From: Petrosia ficiformis | Taxonomy: Eukaryota; Porifera; Demospongiae; Haplosclerida; Petrosiidae | Direction of reading: 5' to 3' | Length of the DNA: 64,000 nucleotides | Assembly: GCA_947044365.1 (NCBI GenBank) | Contig: OX345639.1 | Location: 5,375,944-5,439,943 of the forward strand | Shown here: positions 23,101-36,403 of the stretch, piece after piece | How the letters are laid out: every line of letters starts with the position of its first letter | Position numbering within the stretch: position 1 is the stretch's first letter | The notes under the pieces: model-generated | What the model was told of the DNA's origin: nothing | Seen by the model: only the letters and a program-made list of their open reading frames with translations | Databases searched by the model: none | Position numbers and translations under genes: made by a program

Positions 23101-26100
23101 TCCTCTATCTGTCTATCCCTCTGTCTGTCTCTGCCCCTCTGTCTGTCTGTCTGTCTTCCTCTATCTGTCTATCCCTCTGTCTGTCTCTGCCCCTCTGTCT
23201 GTCACTGTCCTGCTATCTGTCTCCCTCTGTCTGCCTGTTTATGTCTTGTTTAGATAAGTCTCTAGAAGAACTAGAAAAGCTCATTATTCTTCTTCTTGGT
23301 TGTGCCGTACATAGTGAAAATAATGCTCAATTGATTGCAAATATGAAGAACATGCAGAATGAACAACAACAGGACCTCATTGACTACATTAAAATGGTAT
23401 TAGTATATACAGCTGTATGTGATTAATTGTTCATGAGAAAAAGGTTGTTTGGAAAATATTAGTTTGAAGTGATAGTTAGCCTAATGCTTACATGTGTATC
23501 TTTAAGTGCTTCCTATTTGACAGAAAGTCAACTAAGTTTGTTACCATGGAGAGCAACTATCACTCCACTGTAGTATCCATCTATACAACATGTAAGAGCC
23601 AATATTACTCCACTGTAGTATCTACATGTATCTATACAACATGTAAGAGCCAATATTACTCCACTGTAGTATCTACATGTACATGTATCTATACAACATG
23701 TAAGAGCCAATATTACTCCACTGTAGTATCTACATGTACATGTATCTATACAACATGTAAGAGCCAATATTACTCCACTGTAGTATCTACATGTACATGT
23801 ATCTATACAACATGTAAGAGCCAATATTACTCCACTGTAGTATCTACATGTACATGTATCTATACAACATGTATGTACGATTTCTCATCCATACTCTTTG
23901 CCAATGTATTTCTGTTAAGATACATGTACATGTACACTAGTGTTGTTTTAGTGTGACTATTATGGTCACTTTTAGTTATAGTATGCCAAACTTTTAGTTT
24001 AGTTATAGTTTAGTTAATATTAGGCTTACTAAAAGTGTCCATTATTGGCCATTTTTCATTTTAGTTTGTACAGTAGACTTGTAATTTAGTTATAGTTTAG
24101 TCACAATGCCTTACTAAAATGAGTTTTAGTTTTAATTAAAGTTAACTAAAAGAACACTAATGTACATGTACATGTACATGTAACTTACAGTGTATATGGT
24201 AGAGGTGAGTAGTGGATTAGTACATGTATATCATGCTACCAGTAATTATGATATTTGTAATGTGTTGGAATTTTATAATATGATATGGCAATCCAATTGT
24301 TCCTTTACTGAGTAGCATCTGAATAATTAGATACAATGTAGCATTTCGTTTTTATCAAATAAATGGACGATGCAGAAGCCAATATTATAAAATGATTTAG
24401 TATTGATCTATTGCATCACACTAGTTAGTATATTATTATTGTTGTTTACAGATTACAGACACAACAGAGTTTGTTTGTTCTGTGGACTGGAATGATCTTT
24501 CGGAGATACTTAAACCGTAAGCTTGGTTTTAGTATGACAATGATGACCACTTTTAGTTAGTTATAGTATGCCTGGTTTCTTAAACTTTTAGTTTGAATAT
24601 ACATACATGTATGTAGTTTAATTAACTAAGGTAATATTAGGCTTACTACAAGGGTTTTAGTCTAAAAATGCCATTATTGGCAATTTTTTATTTCAGTTAG
24701 TAGTTGTTGCAAAATGCCTTACTAAAAGAGTACATTACACTAACTGTCCCACCCACCCACTCGAATGATTTTGATAATGCGTGTGTGGACTAAAATATGG
24801 TAGATTAATTAATTGTGAGCTGTTAATGATTTAAAGACTGAATGTTCACAATTTGTATTTGCAGAAAAGCAATTTTTATTCACACATTTAATTACATGGT
24901 TTCATTTTGAGGAAGACACATTGGAATTACCACAGATTTTGAAGCCAAGATTAATCAGATCATCATAATCAATCTTGTATATTTTTTGGCTAACAAATGG
25001 TTTGATATCCACTTCCCACCAAAACATCCTCTACGAAACCTGTAATATAATAAATGCTGTTATATGCATGTGTATGTCACATTCATCATGATGAGCTCAA
25101 AATTATGATGTGATGACTTCATATGTAATGTAGTGTATAGTTTAATGTCATAAGGTTAATACATGATTATACTGTAACTAAATAATGAAGCAATGGATTG
25201 CAATTTGACATACACTAAAAATAATGGAAAGAACAAATTTTAGGTAAAAAGATTGTTGGTCATTCTAAACTAAAAATATGAATATTTTTCTGAGGTCATG
25301 GTGAATGTAAATTAACATTAGTGTTGTTTTAGTATGACAATAGCGACCTCTTTTAGTTATAGTTATAGTATGCCTAGTTTCTCAAAATTTTAGTTTAGTT
25401 ATAGTTTAATTAACTAAAATTATTTAAGGCTTACTAAAAGGGTTTTAGTTTTAGTTAACTAACTAAAAGTGTTCATTATTGGTTATTAGTTATTACAGTA
25501 GACTTGTAATTTAGTTATAGTTCAGTTACATGTAACTAAATGTCAATTTGTTATTCTACAAGGGATTTTAGTAATAGTTATAGTTAACTAAAACAGCACT
25601 AATACACATGAATGCTATGTGTCTTTATAGTGACCTGGAAGCATTGTGTCGTACAGCTTATGTACATCTACAAAGAGTTGCAAAGGAAAGAGATAATCTA
25701 TTTGATGTGAGTTACATAAATACCTAAAAATGATATGGTCAGATGTGAAATCATCATGTGACCTTCCTGTATTGTCATACAACTAACATGTGATGTCATA
25801 ATGATGTCATTATTTAAATTTATTTATAGAATTTGGTAGAGACCACACAAGAACGGAACTTTTATAAAGATCAAAAGGTTTGTAATAATCTCCATCCCAA
25901 AAATCATACCTCCATGTTAGGGATGAGCGATTATGAAAATATGAGTCAACAATTATTGTCTGTGCAAGTATTGCGATTATTGCGATTATTGGCTACCTTA
26001 CATACATGTATGTATGTAGATTTCATTCAACAATCAAATTGATACCTTTTATTTGTTGAGAAAACAGTGTTGAAAAACTGATTTAGATGTGATAGTACTG

Positions 26101-29100
26101 AAAACCTGAAGTTATGGCACAATAATCATTATTTTTGTGACCACAATATGGCAATATTTAGACGATAATATTATCACATGAAATTTTATTCACGATTATC
26201 ATGATAATCAAAATATTGCCCATCGGATCCCTACTCCATGTTATTCACAGCTTGTGGTCAAATTTAGCTTGCTGTATAGTGTATACACACAGATACATGT
26301 ACATGTATGTGTAGAATATGAGCAGATGTGTGGTTTATATATGCAGAAATGTAGATGTACACATCATCCAATTGTTACTGTCCTATAGTGCTATACACAT
26401 GTACATATCGAATTAATAAAACTCTCTTATATGTAAACATGTTAGTGTTGTTTTAGTATGACAATAATGACCACTTTTTATAGTATGTCTAGTTTATCAC
26501 AATTTTATAGTTAATTACCTAAAACAATTGTGGGCTTGCTAAAAGGGTTTTAGTTTTAGTTAACTAACTAAAAGTGCCCATTATTGGCCAATTTTCATTT
26601 TAGTTAGTTATAGTTATTGCAGTAGACCTGTAGTTATACATGTACGTAGTTTAGTGACTAAAAAACGTCATAATACACGTACCTTACTAAAAGGGGTTTT
26701 AGTACACTAATACAGGTACATGTACATGTAATATTCTTATAATATAGCATCATATGGATGATCCCAAACCTAGTCCTTCTCCACAAGTAAATCCCGAATT
26801 TATAGAATTGAAGAAACAAGTACGAGCTTTACATGAAGATCTGTAAGTTGATTAGATTCTAAATACTGTAACCAAATCTCTTGATCAGTAAACACATTTT
26901 AATTATATTATTTCTTTCATTATTCTACAGTGATCGTAAAAATGAGATGGTCGCTGAACAAAATGATGAATTGAAACAGTTAAAACTAGCACTGCAAAAG
27001 TTACAACATGATGTATGTATATTACAACATGATGTATGTACATGTATACTACATGTACAACATGATGTATGTACATGTACATATATATTTACAACATGAT
27101 GTTGTAAAGATACATGTAGAAACTATATGCTAGCTTTGTTTTTTACATCCTGTGAATTTGGCAAGAAGGCCAGGTCTTCCTGCCAAATGAAATATTGTAT
27201 ACGAATAGCAAGCATTTAATAAACAATGTGTCTGTACTGTTTATCAGCATGTACATGTACATGTATATTGTACATGTATAATTTAAACAATGTACATGTA
27301 CATGTGTATAATTATATGTTAATTATAATGCTGTTATAGTTATTATGTATTAGGTTATATACATGTATTAATTTAGAAACTTGAGGTGATGGAAGATGCA
27401 AAGAAGGCAAGAGCGTATCGGGATGAACTAGAAACCTTTAAAGTTCAAGTAAGTTTGTTATTATGAGTATCTCTACAGCACTTACTCTCTCTCTCTGTCT
27501 CCTCCCCTCCCTCCCTTTCCTCCCCTCCCTCCCTCTCCTCCCTCCCTTTCTCTCTCTTTCTCTTTTTTTTCTTCTCAAGAGTGCTAAAGCAGAAAGGCTT
27601 GAGAACGAAGTGTTGAAATACAGACAAAAAGCTGAAGATGCAGAATATCTGAAAAAGAGAGTAACTGTAAGATTTCCTTGCACACATCTACATGTACCTA
27701 CACATGACCTCTCTCTTTCCCTTCCTCTCTTAATTCTTTCTTCTTATTTCTCAGGAATTGAAGCAACAGAATGAACTAATGGCTGAAACAAAGACTCTAT
27801 TAGAACAAAAAGTCACATCTTTGACCACACGTTCTGATATGGTTGATGATCTTCAAGTTGAGGTTGCCTCTCTCAAAGCTCAGCTAGATTCATTGAATCA
27901 AGAAAAACAGATGGATATGGAGAGAATTGAAGATCTTGTGGCACAGACTGCTAGATTTGAATTAGAGAATAAGAATAAGTGTGTTTGTGTGTTTATATGT
28001 GTGTGTGTACTTGTGACTGTGTGTCTGTAACTAATGTGACTTTAGTGTGTCTATGTACATGTACATGTGACTGTGTACTTTTGTACATGTACATGTACAC
28101 CACAGTACATGTATATGCCCCTTGTGACTTTATTCATGTCTGTGTACATGTACTTATGACTGTACTTGTGTCTATATGTTCAAATGTCCCTTGTGACTGA
28201 CTATTCAGGTACATGTCCATGTACTTGTGACTGTTTGTACATATGTGTATGTCCCTTGTGACTATTGTATGTGTCTGTGTACTTGTGACTGTGTGTACCA
28301 ACGTGTACATGTATGTCCCTTGTGACTATTTATGTACGTGTCTATGTACAAATGTACTTGTGACTGAGTGTACATATGTGTATGTACCTTGTGACTACTC
28401 ATGTATGTGTACTTGTGAATGTGTGTACATACGTGTATGTACATTTTACCTTGTGACTATTCATGTACATGTACGTGTACTTGTGAATGTGTGTACATGT
28501 GTTTGTGTTTACATACATGTACATGTGTATATATATGTGTGTGTTGTTTGTGTGTGTAATTGTGTCTGTCATCATTTCATGTTTTCGTGTTGTCTACATA
28601 CACATGTATTTATATATATGTGTTGTTTACATGTTTGTATGTGTGTTAACATGTCTTTATATACGTGATCAGAAATGATTAATTATCATATTTCTCACCA
28701 CAGTCAGGAGCAAATAGCTCAACTCATGAGTGAACTAAAGACGGAGAGAGAAAGATTTTCTGACACAGGTCAGTTATAGCTATCGTCTACAAATATCTCA
28801 CGGGAGTTGTCTTCACTTGCTAAATGAATAGGGGTAATTTATTTTGTATAGGAACAGAGTGATGTACATGTATATACATTGTATATACATTGTACATGGT
28901 GGCTGATTGTTATTGTTATTGTTATTTTTCTAAGCCCTTTGTGGCTGAGTTTTATGAATTTTATAAGCCATTGTGGCTGCTTGTTTGTTGTGTTTGTTTG
29001 TTAATCGTTTCTACGCCTATTGCTAGCATGCTAGGCACATGAATTTCATGTACACATGTATATGTAGATATCATCCTCTTGAGTTCAGTAGAGTAATGAA

Positions 29101-32100
29101 AGTACTAAAGCCACAATCAACAAAACTCACGATCATTATCATTTCATTTTACAGGTTTATCTAGTAATAGTGAGGGTAGTCTTGGTTTTGAAATGACTGA
29201 AGCTAACTTTGCTCAGCGTGCTAAACTCCTGAGATTAGAGAAAGAGAAGATAGAAATGGAAAAATCTGTTGAAATCTCCAGAAATGCACAGGCAAAAGTT
29301 TCTGAACTTGAGAAAACAAATAAAAAACTTTATGCTCAGAGTCACAGTGACAAGAAAGAGATTATTAAATTGAGAGAGGTCAGTCTAAATATTCATATTT
29401 TATATAAACTTTACCCTTCATCTTCTCCTCTCTCTTCTCTCTCTCATGTGATCATAGGAAGTTGAAGTTTTAAAAGTCAAGGTGAGTATTGAATTGTAAT
29501 CGGTATAATGTATATAATATATATACATGTATGAGGGTTTGATACTGAAGGGGGGGGTGGGGGTGAGGTCCTATGAGATATCACACTCCAAACTTGAGTC
29601 CCCCACCCAAGATTGATTTGAAGACCGCATCTCTAAAATTCAAAAGGTGGTATTCCTCCAGATCCCCTCGTTGCTGTGTGGTGATTACATGTGTATGCGC
29701 TATATTGCTCCTTCTGAAGCCCTACCACCCACCTTCCCCCACACCAGTGTTGCTGCTAAGAAATTACATGTGTGGGTCAAATTGTTATGTTTTTCTATGT
29801 CTGACCCAGTTGACAAGATTATGTTGCGTCACACAATAACTGGAATGCATCAAAATAATACAACAATTACATAAATATATGTCATACATGTACACTTATT
29901 AAAGACTGTGACTTTCACTTCCTGACTAAGCAACAAAGCAACTCTATTTTAGCTGCTTTGGATCACGGGAACAGGTAAGGACAGTAGAACATGTAGCCAT
30001 TGCATACGAGGCAGACGTATTCTAAATAACGCCCAATCTAAAGTTAATTAATTTTCTGAAAATTAATAACAATGGCGCATCAGAGCACTGATCACTGCAT
30101 CTGGAATTGCTTAGAGAGCATCAGAGGCGCGCCATACGAGCTTAGCAACAACACTGCCCCACACGTCAGTGTATGAAAGCTTTCATCATGTATATTACAT
30201 GTATATACATGTATATGACTATGATAATATAATCGGTTACTATCCACCATTTTATACATGGAAGCAGAGCTTAGGTATCTACATTTGTAGGTGGAGGAAT
30301 AGTTAGTATTTCATACTTCACTTGGTTTTTTGTACAAAATAGCTGAACAGTGGTACATGTACATGTACATATAAACTTTATATTACTCTTCAGTGATTAT
30401 AATAACTATTCTGTTTCTCCTCTCAATCTCTCCCTCAGGCTAGCAGGGTTGATAAATTACAGACCGAGTTATCATCACAACGAGATAGACTTGAAGAAGC
30501 TAATAGACTGCAATCCCGACTAAAAGAAATGAAATCAAGAAATGAGAATGTAATGGAGGCTAAAGCTATGCTGGAAGACCAGGTAGAAGATTTATTAAGT
30601 AAAATCGACTTACTGGATGTATTGAAAGGGGAAACAGCTCAGTTGAAAGCACAAGTGGACGCACTGACTTCAGTAAGTGTTTCTAAGCGACTTAATACTT
30701 GTACTTATCTGTTGTTGAAGGGCCCACAAGGCCATCTCTATGATTGCCTTCCACGGGGTTGAATCTACATGTATATATGTATGCATGTATATTTATATAT
30801 TTATGTATGTTTGTGTCGTGTGTGTTGTACACATAGTTAAGGTAGTTGCGTCATCTCTAAAAAGTAAGAAGAGTGAATAATCAACATAATATCTGTAATA
30901 GGCTGTTGTGTTTTAGGCATAAGAAAGTCAGCCATGATGATTCCACAAGGCATTCACATGGATACATTTTTCTCTGTCTTGTTTTGAACTTAATGGAACT
31001 TACATTAAATATAATAATATACATGTATATAAGAGTTTTCGATACATTTTGAAGCATGGGCCAAATTGGCTCGACAATGGTAAGTGTGTGTGCCATTGGG
31101 AATAAATCTTGAGGCAACTAACAAAAAGTTAGTGATAATATAATCATAATTAACTGTGCCATCTGCCCCAAAGAGAGAGCTGTGCAGTGCAAATATGAAG
31201 CTCTTTGGGCCAATGGTACGCCATATGAGCTTATCAAAAACTCTGATATACAATGTATAAATAATATATATGGAGAAGAAAACTAAGATTGCTGTGATTA
31301 TTATTTCATTGACAATGTTCTTCTAATATAACTGTCTTAAACCAAACAGCTCTACTTAGTTATATTTTATACTTTAAAAGCAATCATAGGGATGGATGAT
31401 GGCTAAGTATGAATTAAGCATGAAATCATAAATATTTGGTATGCTGCAATTCTACATTTCATATTTGGAATGTTCGTTAAGTGGTAATATCCTAATTGTT
31501 GGGATGCTTAAAAAACTCCTACATACAATTAGATAATGCTATAAGAATGATAATTATAGTACATGTATTAGTAAATGTTTATAGTTAGGATCAATTATCT
31601 TTGTTTTCACCGTCTAAGAATGGAATGTCATGTTATATCTTTTGAAATGAGTAATATATAAATATTGGCACCTAATTTTTGAAAAGTGATACTTTTCTGC
31701 GAAATAACTTTCATCAAACGCTTACCTTGACTTCCTGTGCAAAATGGTGGAATGACATGTACAATACAACTGTACATGTATAATACATGTACACAACATG
31801 TATAATACACGTCTTACAATACATGTATCATACATGTATAATACATGTATAATACATGTATTATACATGTATTATAATACATGTATTATAATACACATAT
31901 AATACCTGTACATTACTGTATTATTAAAGGAACAAGCAGAGGATCAAAAGAGGATTCAAGAATTAATGGAACAAAATGCACAACTTGGTCTTGAAAATCA
32001 AAGATAGTAAGGATTTTAAATTAAGGGATGGGATAGGAATAGGGATAAGAGCTATAGGAATAGGAATGGGACTAGAGAAGATAAAGAGTGCTACATGTAG

Positions 32101-33937
32101 ATGTAGGTGTGGAAGTTTATATAAAATTTTGTTCTTTAGTGAGCAGAAAGCATCTGACTTGACTATGGACTTGGAACAAGAGAGAAGTAGAATTGGTAAT
32201 TCTCCGTCTTCAAAATTAGCAGTTATGAGTTCACCAAGTGAAGCAGACATGTAAGTACATGTACATGTACATGTACATACATATTCATTTGTATGTAAGT
32301 ACAATGTACATGTACATGTAGATAATAAACATCATGTACCTGTAGTCTATATACTGTACATGTACTTGTATAATGTGTAATTGTGTATATGCATACACGT
32401 ACATTTATATGTATGTACATGTACATGTACATGTACATGTATAATGAACTACATATAAATGTACATTGTATATACCCATACTGTTGATGTATATTTATAC
32501 GTAAGTACATGTACATGTACATGTACATGTATGTACATGTATACATGTATATAATAAAGTAATGTACATGTATGTTAGTACTTAGTAGTATGTACACATA
32601 AGATATTATATATAATTTACATGTATATATAATACATACATGTATATAATTATACATATATATACATGTACATATGTACATGTATATGTATATACATACT
32701 ACATATGTACATGTACATGTATGTTCTTGTACATGTAGGGCTACTAAAGCTAAATTGCAACGTCTTGAAAGAGAACTAAAAGAATTGGAAAAGACTAAAG
32801 AATCTCTAAGACACTCACAAGCCAAGTTTGCCGAGCTTGAGAAGACAACAAAGAAATTGAACAAACAATCACATCTTGACAAGAAAGAGATTATAAGATT
32901 GAAGGAAGAAATAGAATTATATAAGACCAAGGTACATGTAAGTTCTACCTTAGGGATTATTTAGAGCTGGGAACTACACGATAATCTGTCAATTGCTGAT
33001 TATTTAAAATTTGTATAAGTATGAAATATTTAGAAATAGAAAGTCTTCTAAGAGATATACATGTACTTATCATACAGTAGAGGAATAGCTCCAGTATATA
33101 TACAGACTGTACATGTACATGTACATATAATGTACATGTCAGGGTTCGAATTTAGCACTTGTCCACTTGTCCTGACAAGTGAAAAATGCTTTGGGACAAG
33201 TGAAAAATGATTCAAATTGTCCCTTGGACAAGCAACAGTGTTTCTAAATTTAATTATATTCATTACAATGATTGTGGGTGTAGCCACACCTTTGTTTACA
33301 TACACGAGGTTACTGTATCAGCTGTTACTGTGAGATGATGATTGATGGTATATCATATGGTAATAAAGATGCTACTGAAGACAAAGATTCTGAACACAGT
33401 GAACAGTCAGAGATTCCTGTGGATTAATTTGGACACACCCCTCATGAATATTAATAAGTTGTCTGGGACAAGCGATTTTTTGGCCTACTTGCCCTATGGA
33501 CAAGTGGATCAGAAAGTTAAATTCGAACCCTGGTACATGTACATGTGCATATACATGTAATTGTAATGTACAGATACATGTACATGTACATGTACATATT
33601 CAGATAATGTACATATACATCATATTCAGATAATGTACATGTACATGTAATGTATATAATTGTTTAGACTAGTCGACTGGAGCGACGAAGATCAATTAAA
33701 CTCTCCCAGAGTGATGACCATTCAGAAGAAGTTGAATCTGCCAGAGGAAAAATAGCTGTAAGGAAGCCTCATTGTCAGTCAGTCAGCCAGTTCTTCTCAT
33801 TTTCTTGTTTAGGAACTTAAACAACAAAACACTTTAATACAAGAATCTAAAGCATTAGTTGAAGAGGAACTCAACAGTCTTCAGTCTAAATTAGCCAATC
33901 TTGGTAAGTACTTGATGTGCATACACACACACACACA

Positions 33938-33978
<41 letters not shown>

Positions 33979-36372
33979 ATACACACACACACACAACACA
34001 CACGCCAAAGTCGAAAAAAACAATGGTTTGGAACTGAACTGACTGTCATACATGTACATGTATTTTGACCAGATGCTGCTCAGTTGCTCTAGTGCACCAT
34101 CACAATGCATACTAACTGTACACTTAAATTTTTCTTATAAGCTCAAGTACTGTACCAGTAGTACAGTAAAGTACATGTACATGTATGTAGTCTATAGATA
34201 CACACTGTACAAGCTAAGTACTGTACTATGTAATGTCCTGTACTCTACTATTTTACTAAAAATAGTACAGTACTAGCAGCTATTCTACACATACAATTAG
34301 GGATGGGCAATTAAGAAAATAAGAGTCAACGATTATTGTCTGTGCAAGTATCACGATTATTGCTATTATTGGCTACCTTACATATGTATATAGATTTATT
34401 TCAACAATCAAATTGATATCTTTTATTTGTTGAAAAAAAAGTATTGAAAAACCGATTTAGATGTGATAGTACTGAAAACCTGAAGTCATGGCACAATAAT
34501 CATTATTTTTGTGACCACGATATGGAAATATTTAGACGATATGATTATCACATGAAATTTTAATCACGATTATCATGATAATCAAAAAATTGCCCATCCC
34601 TACATACAATACAATACAATACATATGAATATTTGTCTTTGTCAGGTGAACTTCAGTCTGAGAATGCAGTTCTCAAAGTTCGTCTTAGTAACTTGGAACA
34701 AGAGAACCAAGAGGAGAGTAAGAGAATGCAAGACCTTATGCAGGAAAATGCACAGCTTGAACTGGAAAAAGAAAGAAAGTTAGTGTACAGTCTGTCTGTC
34801 TGTCTACGTTTGTCTGTCTGTCTGCCTGTCTACGTCTGTCTGTCTGTCTGTCTGCCTGTCTGTCTGTCTGCCTGTCCACGTCTGTCTGTCTGTCTGTCTG
34901 CCTGTCTGTCTGTTTGCCTGTGTTTGTTGGTCTGTCTGTCTGTCTGTCTGTCTGTGTTTGTTGCTTTGTTTGTCTGTCTGTCTGTCTACGTTTGTCTGTC
35001 TGTCTGCCTGTCTACGTCTGTCTGTCTGTCTGCCTACCTGTCTGTCTGTCTGTCTGCCTGTCTGTCTATTTGCCTGTGTTTGTTGGTCTGTCTGTCTGTC
35101 AGTCTGTCTGTCTGCCTGTCTGTCTGTTTGCCTGTGTTTGTTGGTCTGTCTGTCTGTCAGTCTGTCTGTCTGCCTGTCTGTCTGTTTGCCTGTGTTTGTT
35201 GGTCTGTCTGTCTGTCAGTCTGTCTGTCTGCCTGTCTGTCTGTTTGCCTGTGTTTGTTGGTCTGTCTGTCTGTCAGTCTGTCTGTCTGCCTGTCTGTCTG
35301 TTTGCCTGTGTTTGTTGGTCTGTCTGTCTGTCAGTCTGTCTGTCTGCCTGTCTGTCTGTTTGCCTGTGTTTGTTGGTCTCTGTTCGTGTTTTTTCTCTCC
35401 CTCCCTGGACTCTGCCATGTTTCTTTTCTTGTTGATATTTAGTACTATACATGTATATATACATTTATTATTTACAGTTCTAGTGATATTGAGACACTCA
35501 AATCAGAATTAGATAAATTGAGAGCAGCTGCATCCTCTAAAGTATCAAATAGTAAGTGAATATAACTATCAATGATGCTATAATAATTAAACTTATAAAA
35601 TATGTTATTATAATTAAATGTTTTTATTAGTTGCATACTCTCCCATTGGACCATTATTAACAGACTCTGAACTGTGAGTTAATACTAATACGTGACAGAA
35701 TGGATTTTAAATATGAGTCACTTTGGAAATAATAATTTTGATGAAATGTTTGTTATATCAGCAACATGTACATGTACATGTATTTTTTAAAGGTACATGT
35801 ACAATTGTACATGTATCTAAATGGAGCAATAGTTGCTCTTCCTGATATATATAGTTTAGTTGGTTTCCTGTATAGAATATAGTGTGACTACCGTATAGCC
35901 GGAAATATTGACGAGGAACAAATATTGGCGAATTGGCGATTAGCTGTGACATCGCCAAAAAAAAGCTCGCAAATTTTTAAAATTTCAGGGTGTGGTTTCA
36001 CGGCCATGTGTTATACGTTAAACAAGCATACTGCAGTACTGTAACACGTTATATGAGTGAAGAATGTTGCGTTACTTCAAGAAAGTGGAAAAAACTCCTC
36101 TCAATCTGGTTTGCCTGGACTTACTTTGGAGGAAAAACAATGAGCTAGTGAAGAAATCGCCAATATTAGATACAGCCAATTGCCTTTTTTGAGTGAATCG
36201 CCAAACATAATTCTTGTCAATATTTCCGGCTATACGGTATTGAGTATTTAAAGGTAGGCATTTGATCAAAATTATTGTGACTGATGATCTTTCTCTCCAT
36301 TCCTCCCTCCCTCTCTCTATGTCTGTCTGTCTCCCTCTCTCTCTTCTCTCTCTCTCTCTTTCTCCCTCCCTG

Positions 36373-36403
<31 letters not shown>

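Noticed and set aside
29573..29874. Two overlapping open frames in CCDC88 intron 15
   Set aside because: No domain, no frame continuity with neighbouring exons and no splice support.
32223..32930. 235-residue minus-strand open frame
   Set aside because: It runs antisense to CCDC88 exon 19 and through a TACATG repeat; composition is Tyr/Met/His/Cys low-complexity.
34633..35512. Long Cys/Leu/Ser/Val open frames (up to 269 residues)
   Set aside because: Only the first 50 residues (exon 22) are genuine. The rest is the CTGT array translated; the exon ends at a GT donor at 34779.
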